Below are positions 35,638 to 43,104 of a stretch of DNA of 64,000 nt, piece after piece. The translations under genes and the position numbers were made by a program. Location of the stretch: NCBI GenBank assembly GCA_016720905.1, contig JADKJT010000003.1, forward strand, positions 287,302 through 351,301, in the 5' to 3' direction. Numbering within the stretch: the first letter of the stretch is position 1; the number at the start of each line of letters is the position of its first letter. This DNA comes from Gemmatimonadaceae bacterium. Its GTDB lineage: Bacteria > Gemmatimonadota > Gemmatimonadetes > Gemmatimonadales > Gemmatimonadaceae. The notes below the pieces were generated by a model. It did no database searches, was not told the origin of the DNA, and saw only the letters and a program-made list of their open reading frames with translations.

Positions 35638-37338
35638 GTGCGATACACACCCGCCCTTCCTCAGTTCGCGATTCAACAGACGCTTGACCCGCGCCGCATG
35701 TTGCGCTGGGTCTGGCTTGGCCGCGTCGTGTTGTCGTGCGCGATACTCGTGGCGGCGGTCTTTGTCTGGAATCGGGCCGAGCCCAACGATACGCTGATCG
35801 CTACGCTGATCTTTGCCGTCGCCACACTCACCACCGTGGCGTCGGCCATGTACGGGGAGATCGAGCAGCGCCCGTACGGGCCGATCTTCTATGGCATTCA
35901 ATGTGCCGTCGATCTGGGTCTGGTGACGGCGATCGTGCATATCACCGGCGGCTGGAATTCGCAGTTCGCGGCCCTCTATATCCTCGTCATCGCCAGCGGG
36001 GCGCTGCTCCTGCCGTTCCGGGGCGGTCTGGCGGTGGCTGCCGGCGCCTGCGTGCTGTATGCCGCCGACGTGCTGTGGTTGCGTCCGGGTGTCGCTCCCG
36101 TCGGCATTGCGGTGCAGATCGGCGTCTTCATGGTCGTGGCCATCGGGTCGGGTCTGGTGTCGCTCCGTCTGCGACAGGCGGGAGTGGGTCGCGATGAACT
36201 CGCCGCGCAACTGGTCAAGGTGCAACTCGAAGCGGCCGATATCCTGCGCACGATCCGGTCCGGCATCCTGACGGTGGATACCGCGGGTCGATTGCTGTAT
36301 GCGAATCCTGCGGCCACTGAACTGTTGGGCGTGAATCTGCGCTCGTTCACGGGTCGCCCCGTGCTCGATACGTTGCGCGCGGTGTCCCCGCAACTGGCCC
36401 AGGCCCTCGAACAATCATCGCAGAGCGGCATTCGCACCACCCGGGCGGAGGGACGCATTCGGCGCGATGATGGCGAAGTGGAAATCGGCGTGACCACCAC
36501 CGTATCCGACGCCACCGACGGGGGCGAACGACACAGTGCCACGGCGATCTTCCAGGACATCTCCGACAGCAAGCGCATTCAGGCCCTGCACGTTCGCGCC
36601 GAACGACTCGAGGCAGTGGCCGAGCTCAGCGCCTCGCTGGCCCACGAAATTCGCAACCCGTTGGCGTCCATTCGCAGCGCCACCGAGCAACTCGCGCGTC
36701 GACGTGATCTGGAAGCGCTGCCGGCCGACGATGACGAGCGCGTGTTGCACGGCCTGGTGGTCCGCGAGGCGGATCGCCTGAGTCGATTGCTCGGGGACTT
36801 CCTCGACTTCGCGCGGGCACGTGTCTCGCGCGTCGTGACGCTGGATGTCGGCGCGCTGGTGACAGCGGCATCGACGCTCGCGGCGTCGCATCCGGACCGC
36901 GCCGACGGGGTCGAGGTCGCCGTGGTGATCGATTCGGGCCTACCGACCGTCGAAGGCGATGAGGACTTGCTGCATCGCGCGGTGTTCAATCTGGTGTTGA
37001 ATGCCATACAGGCGGTGGGCCCGTCCGGTCAGGTGGACGTTCGCGTGGGCGAGCACCATCCTGCGCCGACCGCTGGCAACGCCCCATCGCGTCAGTTGGC
37101 AATCAGCGTGTCGGACAATGGCGACGGGATCCCGGAAGAGGTCCGCGAACGCCTGTTCGAGCCGTTCGTCTCTGGCAAGCCCGGCGGGACCGGGCTTGGC
37201 CTGCCGGTCGTCCATCGCGCCGTCGAGGCGCATCGCGGACTCGTGCTCGTCGATGCATTGGCCCGCGGAACCCGCTTCACCATTCTGCTGCCGACGACTC
37301 CCGTGGTCGGAGCTTCCCTTACTGGATTGGCACTGTGA
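35638..37338 (+). CDS. Membrane sensor histidine kinase, PilS-like
   Basis: GTG 35638 gives 566 residues. Six hydrophobic helices fill residues 25-185, a PAS domain (about 205-320, ILRTIRSGILTVDTAGRLLYANPAA) follows, then HisKA with SASLAHEIRNPLASI and an HATPase domain (NLVLNAIQAV, DNGDGIPEE, GGTGLGLPVV). The polytopic sensor plus PAS is the architecture of PilS. The stop overlaps the start of a NtrC-type regulator, and pilin genes follow. The pair is therefore the probable PilS/PilR system, which senses pilin level in the membrane and adjusts its transcription. Confidence 0.88.
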   Translation: MRYTPALPQFAIQQTLDPRRMLRWVWLGRVVLSCAILVAAVFVWNRAEPNDTLIATLIFAVATLTTVASAMYGEIEQRPYGPIFYGIQCAVDLGLVTAIVHITGGWNSQFAALYILVIASGALLLPFRGGLAVAAGACVLYAADVLWLRPGVAPVGIAVQIGVFMVVAIGSGLVSLRLRQAGVGRDELAAQLVKVQLEAADILRTIRSGILTVDTAGRLLYANPAATELLGVNLRSFTGRPVLDTLRAVSPQLAQALEQSSQSGIRTTRAEGRIRRDDGEVEIGVTTTVSDATDGGERHSATAIFQDISDSKRIQALHVRAERLEAVAELSASLAHEIRNPLASIRSATEQLARRRDLEALPADDDERVLHGLVVREADRLSRLLGDFLDFARARVSRVVTLDVGALVTAASTLAASHPDRADGVEVAVVIDSGLPTVEGDEDLLHRAVFNLVLNAIQAVGPSGQVDVRVGEHHPAPTAGNAPSRQLAISVSDNGDGIPEEVRERLFEPFVSGKPGGTGLGLPVVHRAVEAHRGLVLVDALARGTRFTILLPTTPVVGASLTGLAL

Positions 37339-38720
37339 TTGCTTCTGCGCATACTGGCGCCGCCGCTCCCCGCGTCCTCGTCGTGGATGATGAATCGAGC
37401 ATCCTCGATTCGCTGCGGATTCTGCTGAAGAATGAAGGCTTCGTCCCATTCACGGCCCTGGGCGGCAAGCAAGGCATCGAACGCCTCACCGAATTGCGTC
37501 CCGATATCGTGCTCACCGATGTGCGCATGCCTGATGTCAGCGGAGTGCAGGTCCTGAGCGCCGCGCGCCAAGCCGACGCGAACATGCCGGTCATCCTGAT
37601 GACCGCCCAGGCGACGTTGCAATCGGCGATGCAGGCGGTGAACGAAGGGGCGTTCTACTATATCCAGAAGCCGTTTCGCAACGACGAGCTGCTGGCCATC
37701 CTGCGACGTGCCGCTGAACATCGCCTGCTGCGTGTCGAAAATCATGAGTTGAAGCAGGAAATCCGGCGACATGAGCGCACCACGTCGCTGCGGCCTATCG
37801 GTCGCAGCAAATCGTGGATGGACGTCCTGCGGCTTGCCGAGACGGTTGCGCCGACGGATTCCACGGTGCTGATCACCGGCGAGTCGGGCACCGGTAAGGA
37901 GGTCATCGCGCGATATATCCATGACCTCTCCACGCGGGCCGACCACTCGTTCCTGTCCATCAACTGCGGCGCGTTGCCGGAATCGTTGCTGGAGAGCGAG
38001 TTGTTCGGACATGTAAAGGGGTCGTTCACGGGAGCGATCAAGGACAAGGCCGGCCTGTTCGCGGCCGCCGGGAGTGGCTCGTTCTTCCTCGATGAAATCG
38101 GCGAAACGACGCCGTCCACCCAGGTGAAGTTGCTGCGTGTCTTGCAGCAACGCGAAGTGATCCCGGTGGGCGCGACCGAGGCGCAATCGGTGGACACGCG
38201 GGTGATTGCCGCGACGAACCGTGATCTCGAAGAAGAAATCAAGCGCGGCCATTTCCGCGCCGACCTGTACTATCGGTTGAACGTCATTGCCGTGCATCTG
38301 CCGCCCTTGCGCCACCGCGCCGACGACATCGCGGTGCTCGCGGAGTCATTTCTGGCCCGGAGTGCCATGCAGCGCAAGGAGCCGGTCAAAACGCTCAGCG
38401 AGGCCGCACTCGATATCCTGAACGCCTACCAGTGGCCCGGCAACGTGCGGGAACTGGAGAATGCCCTGGAGCGCGCGGTGATCCTGTCGTCGGACGACGT
38501 GATCTATCCGGAGGCCCTGCCCGAGCGCATCACCGCCCGGCGCGCCGAACCACTGGTAAGCGAGCGAACACCAACGACGCCCACGCTCGAGGCCATTGAG
38601 CGCGCCTACATCGAGTGGGTGCTGCAAAACGAAGGCGGCAACAAGAGCCGCGCCGCGGATATGCTCGGCATCGATCCCTCAACATTGTATCGCAAGCTGG
38701 CGCGATACGGTGACGCATGA
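37335..38720 (+). CDS. NtrC-family sigma-54 response regulator, PilR-like
   Basis: GTG 37335 overlaps the kinase stop (GTGA); 461 residues. The receiver domain (about 12-125) has phospho-acceptor D62 (IVLTDVRMP). The AAA+ domain has Walker A GESGTGKE, the sigma-54 contact loop GSFTGA at 229-234 (Ser for the usual Ala, a tolerated variant) and RADLYYRLNV. A Fis-type HTH ends the protein (NKSRAADMLGIDPSTLYRKL). It activates sigma-54 promoters; the -24/-12 element at 39302-39318 is a likely target. The first prepilin ATG overlaps its stop. Confidence 0.92.
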   Translation: MIASAHTGAAAPRVLVVDDESSILDSLRILLKNEGFVPFTALGGKQGIERLTELRPDIVLTDVRMPDVSGVQVLSAARQADANMPVILMTAQATLQSAMQAVNEGAFYYIQKPFRNDELLAILRRAAEHRLLRVENHELKQEIRRHERTTSLRPIGRSKSWMDVLRLAETVAPTDSTVLITGESGTGKEVIARYIHDLSTRADHSFLSINCGALPESLLESELFGHVKGSFTGAIKDKAGLFAAAGSGSFFLDEIGETTPSTQVKLLRVLQQREVIPVGATEAQSVDTRVIAATNRDLEEEIKRGHFRADLYYRLNVIAVHLPPLRHRADDIAVLAESFLARSAMQRKEPVKTLSEAALDILNAYQWPGNVRELENALERAVILSSDDVIYPEALPERITARRAEPLVSERTPTTPTLEAIERAYIEWVLQNEGGNKSRAADMLGIDPSTLYRKLARYGDA

Positions 38721-39100
38721 GCCGCCGCATGCGCCGCCGCATGCGCCGCCGCAGGCGAATGGCGTTCACGATGATCGAGTTGCTCGTGGTGATCGTCATC
38801 CTCGGCGTCCTGGCCGCGATTGCCCTGCCGCGGTTTGCCGACTCCAAGCGGAAGGCGTATCTCGCCGCCATGAAGTCGGACTTGCGCAATGTGGTGTCGG
38901 CGGCCGAATCGCACTTCGCCGAGGACGGCACGTACGCCAATTGGAATGGGCCCACTCCCACCAACCAGATCACGCTGACGTTTGTTGGCACGTTGGATGG
39001 ATGGGTCGCGACCGCATCCCACGCTGCGGTTCCTGGCATCGTGTGCCGTATTGAACGGGGACCGGCGGCGGGCGCGGCGACGGAACCGGTCTGCCAGTAA
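38717..39100 (+). CDS. Type IV prepilin-like protein with Arg-rich leader
   Basis: ATG 38717 overlaps the pilR-like stop (ATGA); 127 residues. The leader is built from three 12-base repeats (38717-38752), each starting with an in-frame ATG, and another ATG is at 38759. The result is an unusually Arg-rich leader of up to 16 residues. The cleavage region reads MAFTMIELLVVIVILGVLAAIALP: a Phe+1, Glu+5 prepilin motif but with Ala instead of Gly at -1. The mature domain is about 110 residues with two Cys (IVCRIE and PVCQ) near the C-terminus, the same ending as the two pilins downstream. Confidence 0.85.
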   Translation: MSRRMRRRMRRRRRMAFTMIELLVVIVILGVLAAIALPRFADSKRKAYLAAMKSDLRNVVSAAESHFAEDGTYANWNGPTPTNQITLTFVGTLDGWVATASHAAVPGIVCRIERGPAAGAATEPVCQ

Positions 39101-39188
39101 TCCGGCTGCTTCGCCCCACCGCCGTCACAATCCGCGTCGCGTCGTTACGCGGTTGGCCACGCGATCCAAGGTCTGCGGCGAGCGCGTC

Positions 39189-39261
39189 TTGCACGGTGCA
39201 AAAGTCCTTGCGAAACGAGAGAGCGCAATAGGTGGATAGGCCGAGCGTGAAAACGGTGCAA
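39189..39261 (+). promoter_or_regulatory. Candidate activator-binding repeats upstream of the second prepilin
   Basis: TTGCACGGTGCAA at 39189-39201 is a perfect 13-base palindrome. Its right half, ACGGTGCAA, recurs at 39253-39261, exactly 60 bases further on. Both lie upstream of the -24/-12 element at 39302, at distances usual for NtrC-type enhancer sites. Binding by the PilR-like regulator is inferred from position only. Confidence 0.35.
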
Positions 39262-39301
39262 GTGATGATGTCGCAACGCATTTCATTGTGAATCCACCTG
39301 C

Positions 39302-39318
39302 TGGCCCGCCGGTTGCGA
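39302..39318 (+). promoter_or_regulatory. Sigma-54 (-24/-12) promoter for the second prepilin gene
   Basis: TGGCCCG-CCGG-TTGCGA matches the consensus TGGCACG-N4-TTGCW at all but one or two positions. The invariant GG (39303-39304) and GC (39315-39316) are separated by exactly ten bases. Transcription would begin near 39328, about 60 bases before ATG 39390. The nearby PilR-like sigma-54 activator supports the call. Confidence 0.7.
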
Positions 39319-39389
39319 TATGCCATTGCGTCGCGCTGGGCACCACTTCACGGGCCAGACGCGAAAGACCCCCCAACGGAGAATGTTTC

Positions 39390-39752
39390 ATGCCCCGGAC
39401 TCGCAAAGGCTTTACCCTGATCGAACTTCTGATCGTCGTCGTCATCATCGGCATCTTGGCCGCGATCGCGATTCCGAAGTTCGCCGAAACGAAGGAAAAG
39501 GCGTACATCACCGCCATGAAGTCCGACCTGAAGAACATGGTGTCGGCCGCTGAAGCGTCGTTCTCGGACAACAACACCTACGCCGGTTATGCGGCCCCCC
39601 AGGGCTCGGCCGGTGTGAGCCTGACGTTCAACGGTTCAGCCACGGGTTGGTCAGCGACGGCGAGCCACGCGTCGTCCACCAAGACCTGCCAGATCGGTGT
39701 CGGCACGTCGGTGCCGAGCGGCCAGGCGGAAGGCGAGCCGGTCTGCCAGTAA
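39390..39752 (+). CDS. pilA: Type IV major pilin, copy 1
   Basis: ATG 39390 is preceded by GGAG (39378-39381) at good spacing; 120 residues. A six-residue leader ends RKG and is followed by FTLIELLIVVVIIGILAAIAIP, a canonical class IVa prepilin signal (Gly-1, Phe+1, Glu+5). The small C-terminal globular domain carries the disulfide pair TCQIG and PVCQ. It polymerises into the pilus fibre. It differs from the second copy at 40063 in only a few residues (P/A at position 2, S/A in GWSAT). The sigma-54 promoter and upstream palindrome indicate regulated, high-level expression. Confidence 0.93.
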   Translation: MPRTRKGFTLIELLIVVVIIGILAAIAIPKFAETKEKAYITAMKSDLKNMVSAAEASFSDNNTYAGYAAPQGSAGVSLTFNGSATGWSATASHASSTKTCQIGVGTSVPSGQAEGEPVCQ

Positions 39753-39795
39753 GCAGCGGCTGATGGAATCACCGGTCCGTCCGGACCGGGGCGTA

Positions 39796-39823
39796 GAGGG
39801 GTCGAGCGAGAGCTCGGCCCCTC
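39796..39823 (+). terminator. Hairpin terminator after pilin copy 1
   Basis: A 12-bp stem GAGGGGTCGAGC / GCTCGGCCCCTC, with one G-T pair and a short loop, lies 43 bases after the stop and is followed by ATGCGTTT. The T-run is weak, so termination may be partial. Confidence 0.55.
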
Positions 39824-39980
39824 ATGCGTTTCGGCCCTCCCGCAACGAACGGTGGCAATGGTCGGACGTATGGCGATTTGCGTGGAATCGGGCGCGACGC
39901 GATGACTGATGCAATCCGGCAGAACGCCAGCCTTCGTCTAAAATGTTCAAAACAAAAGAGATAGCTGCAACACAACGGTG

Positions 39981-39997
39981 CGGCCTCGCTCTTGCCA
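39981..39997 (+). promoter_or_regulatory. Possible sigma-54 promoter for pilin copy 2
   Basis: CGGCCTC-GCTC-TTGCCA keeps the essential GG (39982-39983) and GC (39994-39995) at ten-base spacing and a good TTGC, but the -24 box is otherwise poor. Transcription would start near 40007, 56 bases before ATG 40063, a distance very like that of copy 1. Confidence 0.4.
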
Positions 39998-40062
39998 ATC
40001 TCTTCGGTCGAAGGGTCGGATGCCTGTCCGACACTGGAGGACCCCCCACTGGAGAGTCTCAC

Positions 40063-40425
40063 ATGGCCCGGACCCGCAAAGGCTTTACCCTGATCGAACT
40101 TCTGATCGTCGTCGTCATCATCGGCATCTTGGCCGCGATCGCGATTCCGAAGTTCGCCGAAACGAAGGAAAAGGCGTACATCACCGCCATGAAGTCCGAC
40201 CTGAAGAACATGGTGTCGGCCGCTGAAGCGTCGTTCTCGGACAACAACACCTACGCCGGTTACGCGGCCCCCCAAGGCTCGGCCGGTGTGAGCCTGACGT
40301 TCAACGGTTCGGCCACGGGTTGGGCAGCGACTGCTTCGCACGCGTCATCCACCAAGACCTGCCAGATCGGTGTCGGCACGTCGGTGCCGAGCGGCCAGGC
40401 GGAAGGCGAGCCGGTTTGCCAGTAA
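40063..40425 (+). CDS. pilA: Type IV major pilin, copy 2
   Basis: ATG 40063 follows a purine-rich GGAG; 120 residues. The leader ends RKG and is followed by FTLIELLIVVVIIGILAAIAIP, a canonical prepilin motif with Gly-1 and Glu+5, and a C-terminal Cys pair. The coding sequence is nearly identical to copy 1, 673 bases upstream. Changes are mostly synonymous apart from the second residue and one Ser/Ala change in the GWxAT segment. Such identity implies recent duplication or ongoing gene conversion. A strong palindromic terminator follows, so the two pilins form the end of the pilin unit. Confidence 0.93.
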   Translation: MARTRKGFTLIELLIVVVIIGILAAIAIPKFAETKEKAYITAMKSDLKNMVSAAEASFSDNNTYAGYAAPQGSAGVSLTFNGSATGWAATASHASSTKTCQIGVGTSVPSGQAEGEPVCQ

Positions 40426-40466
40426 CCTGATTGGAGCAACGCCCGGTCAAGTAGGCACCGTGGTGG

Positions 40467-40496
40467 CGAAAGGCCGGGCAATTGCCCGGCCTTTCG
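40467..40496. terminator. Strong palindromic terminator after pilin copy 2
   Basis: CGAAAGGCCGGGCAA / TTGCCCGGCCTTTCG is a perfect 15+15 palindrome starting 42 bases after the pilin stop. The stem ends in TTTCG. It would isolate high pilin transcription from the kinase gene that follows. Confidence 0.8.
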
Positions 40497-40550
40497 TGCG
40501 TTCCCGGTTTTGCCGGTTGCACGTCGGCGGGCGATGAAGCATCCTCTGCC

Positions 40551-41789
40551 GTGCTCCCGGCCAAACTTCCACGTATTCATCACCGCCTGACCGTCGCCGT
40601 CGTCGCGGTCAGTGTCTTCGCCCTCGTGGGGGTGATCGTCACGATGTGGGTGACGGAGTACCTCGCCGAGGACATCCGATGGCCGGTCGTCCTCGCGTTG
40701 CTGTTCCTCGTCTCACTGGTGTGGACCAGTGTCCTGCGCCGCCAGGTGGAGCGACTGGTCGAGGCGCCACTGGCGGAAAGTGTCGCCGCGGCCGAGGCGA
40801 TCGCCGAGGGCGAGACCTCCCGACGCGTGCCGCCCGGGGACACGTACGAGTTCGATCAGCTGGCCACCAGCATCAATCGCATGACGGAGCAATTGCTCGC
40901 CTCGCACCAGCTGCGATTGCGCGTGGAAAAGCTCGCCACCATGGGTCGCATTGCGGCGGGTGTCTCGCACGAGATCGGCAATCCGATTTCCGCCATTGCC
41001 AATTATGCGCACCTGCTGCGCATGCGCACCGAAAATGTGCCCGGCACCACGGAACCACTGGATGCGCTGGAACGCGAGATCACGCGCATTGATCGCATCA
41101 TGCGCGGACTGCTCGACTACTCGAGGCCGCGCCGACTGACCCCGAAACCGATCGTGGTCGACGATGTCATCACCGATGTGTTGCGCCTGCTGGGCGATCA
41201 GGGCGTGACACGTCGTCATCGGGTCACCGTCGACCTGGAGGCCCCCACCGGCGTCGTGTATGCGGAGCGGCATGATCTGGAACAGGTGTTTGTGAACCTG
41301 CTGCTGAACGCCGTCGATGCGATGGACCAGCAGGGACTCGTCGCCATTCGGACGCAGATCAATGACGTGACCGCGTTTGGCGAGGCATCGGAAAAACGAC
41401 GCACCGATAGTTCCCAGGAACGCTGGACGCATCGTCCGAGTCGACGCGCGTTGGCCTGGCTGGCGCGTCCGGAATCACCCGTCCGATTTCTGCAGGCCGT
41501 GATCGCCGACTCGGGCACGGGCGTCGCGCCGGAAGACGAGGAACGGATCTTCGAGCCGTTCTTCAGTACCAAGCAGCCGGGCAAGGGGACCGGCCTCGGA
41601 CTCGCCATCGTCTCCAGCACCATCGAAAATCTTGGTGGTACCATCTGGGTCCAACGGGCGCGCGAGGGGGGCGCAGCGTTCGTGATTCTGCTGCCGCTGC
41701 ATTCGAGTGGACTCGCGGCGATTCAGGCCACGACGCCCACGAGTTCGCCGACGGTTGGTGGCGCAATGGAATCGCCCGCGACGAAATAG
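40551..41789 (+). CDS. Membrane sensor histidine kinase (HAMP-HisKA-HATPase)
   Basis: The preferred start is GTG 40551; an in-frame TTG at 40482 would lie inside the terminator stem. 412 residues. Two hydrophobic helices (about 13-35 and 44-63, with only a short segment between them) lead to a HAMP-like helix, then HisKA with VSHEIGNPISAIANYA and an HATPase domain (NLLLNAVDAM, DSGTGVAPED, GKGTGLGLAIV). An unusual 40-residue insertion rich in Arg and Ser (EKRRTDSSQERWTHRPSRRA) lies between the N and G1 boxes. No response regulator is adjacent. Its place between pilins and minor pilins suggests a second pilus-related sensor feeding the same or a distant regulator. Confidence 0.85.
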   Translation: MLPAKLPRIHHRLTVAVVAVSVFALVGVIVTMWVTEYLAEDIRWPVVLALLFLVSLVWTSVLRRQVERLVEAPLAESVAAAEAIAEGETSRRVPPGDTYEFDQLATSINRMTEQLLASHQLRLRVEKLATMGRIAAGVSHEIGNPISAIANYAHLLRMRTENVPGTTEPLDALEREITRIDRIMRGLLDYSRPRRLTPKPIVVDDVITDVLRLLGDQGVTRRHRVTVDLEAPTGVVYAERHDLEQVFVNLLLNAVDAMDQQGLVAIRTQINDVTAFGEASEKRRTDSSQERWTHRPSRRALAWLARPESPVRFLQAVIADSGTGVAPEDEERIFEPFFSTKQPGKGTGLGLAIVSSTIENLGGTIWVQRAREGGAAFVILLPLHSSGLAAIQATTPTSSPTVGGAMESPATK

Positions 41790-41830
41790 GACGGTGAAGG
41801 AGGTTCGCCGGCACGTGCTACTGTGCCGTC

Positions 41831-42217
41831 GTGTCGATATCTCCTTCCTCCATTTCGCGGGCCCGACGCGGGCGCCTCCTCGTTGAATGCCTGATGGCCA
41901 TGCTGTTGCTCAACGTGAGCGCAGTGATCGCCGTTGGCCTCGCGCGCGCCGCCGCCCGGTCGACACAAGCGGCGCAACTGACCACCGCGTCCTGGGCCCT
42001 TGTCACCCACGACACAGAGTCGGCGGTGGCCGCTCCGTGCACAACCGCCGCCGCCACCGCCGGCGCGGTCGCACACCCGCAACTGTACTCGGCCTGGATG
42101 GAGCGCGCGCAGGCCGGCTGGCGTGAGCGCGATATGGACATCACGATCACACCCTCCGCCTTCGCGTCAGCGGCGCCGATGCGTCTGGCAGCGCGCGCCG
42201 CGTGGAACTGCCCGTGA
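41831..42217 (+). CDS. Minor pseudopilin, PilV/GspI-like
   Basis: GTG 41831 gives 128 residues. The prepilin signal is RRGRLLVECLMAMLLLNVSAVIAVGLA, with Gly-1 and Glu+5 conserved. The globular part is short and poorly conserved, with two Cys. It is the first of three coupled genes that together resemble the pilV-pilW-pilX minor-pilin set, which primes pilus assembly. The next gene starts at a GTG overlapping its stop. Confidence 0.75.
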   Translation: MSISPSSISRARRGRLLVECLMAMLLLNVSAVIAVGLARAAARSTQAAQLTTASWALVTHDTESAVAAPCTTAAATAGAVAHPQLYSAWMERAQAGWRERDMDITITPSAFASAAPMRLAARAAWNCP

Positions 42218-43104
42218 GTCGCGCCCGTGCGGGAACGGGATTGCTGGAGGTCGTCGTGGCATTGCCGCTGATGGCGCTGCTCGGCGTTGTTGCGGTCCAG
42301 TTGCTCTTGGGGCTGCACCGGCAGATTGTACAGGCAGACGCAGTGATGGGTGCCACCCGGGAACTCCGGCACGGCGCCAGTGTGCTGGCCGCCGAACTGC
42401 GGCCGCTGCGACCGAGCGACCTCGTGGCATGGAGTGACACGGCGGTGGAGTTCGACGGAATGGTCGGACTCGGCATCGCCTGCGCGTCGACCGGTCGCAC
42501 GCAGGTGCTGATCGTCGGCCCGGATTCCTCATCGTATGCGCCGGGTCCGCTGGCCGTCATTTGGAACCAACCGCCGCAGGCCGGCGATGAAGTCGAGTTG
42601 TGGCTGGCACCATCGCAATCGACCAGCACGCCGCGCGCGCAGGCCAGCGCGATTCGCGTCGTCACCTCCAGCCGCGACTGCGCGCACTCACCACTGCGGT
42701 CGGCTGGCATCGGAGAAGCCGTTCGGATTGCGCTGGTCGATACGCTCCCGGGCGACGCCGTGGCTGGGGCGCCGATCCGCGTCACACGACGAACCCGCTA
42801 TTCGCTGTATCGCGGCGGCGATGGCGAATGGTATCTCGGTCGTCGCACCCGCGGCCCAGGAGGATGGGACGTTGTGCAGCCGGTCGCCGGACCACTCAGG
42901 TCGGCTCGCGACCGGGGACTGGTGATCCGCGTGCACGATGCCAACGGTCAGGCCGTGGATAGCGCGTCAGCGAACGCGGCGGCGCGAGTCAGTATCGAGA
43001 TGCGCGCACCACGACGATCCGGCCGCGCCACGCCGCGTGCCCTGCGGGTGGATTCCGTGCGCATCGATGTCGCGTTGCGCGCTGAACGGGGCGGTGCGGC
43101 ATGA
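42214..43104 (+). CDS. Minor pilin, PilW/GspJ-like
   Basis: GTG 42214 overlaps the upstream stop (GTGA) and gives 296 residues; another GTG at 42202 is possible. The signal RAGTGLLEVVVALPLMALLGVVAVQLLLGL keeps Gly-1 and Glu+5. The large periplasmic domain (GDEVELWLAPSQ, RRTRYSLYRGGDGEWYLGRR) has the beta-strand layout of PilW/GspJ. It is coupled to the following gene through an ATGA overlap. Confidence 0.75.
   Translation: MSRARAGTGLLEVVVALPLMALLGVVAVQLLLGLHRQIVQADAVMGATRELRHGASVLAAELRPLRPSDLVAWSDTAVEFDGMVGLGIACASTGRTQVLIVGPDSSSYAPGPLAVIWNQPPQAGDEVELWLAPSQSTSTPRAQASAIRVVTSSRDCAHSPLRSAGIGEAVRIALVDTLPGDAVAGAPIRVTRRTRYSLYRGGDGEWYLGRRTRGPGGWDVVQPVAGPLRSARDRGLVIRVHDANGQAVDSASANAAARVSIEMRAPRRSGRATPRALRVDSVRIDVALRAERGGAA

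Larger units (their letters stand above)
39753..40062 (+). other. Intergenic region between the two near-identical pilins
   Basis: This 310-base gap has no credible gene. It holds an 8-bp perfect stem (CCGGTCCG / CGGACCGG, about 39776-39793), a larger hairpin at 39796-39823, an AT-richer stretch (about 39938-39968) and a weak -24/-12 element at 39981-39997. It is not similar to the region before the first copy, so the duplication covers little more than the coding sequence. Confidence 0.6.
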
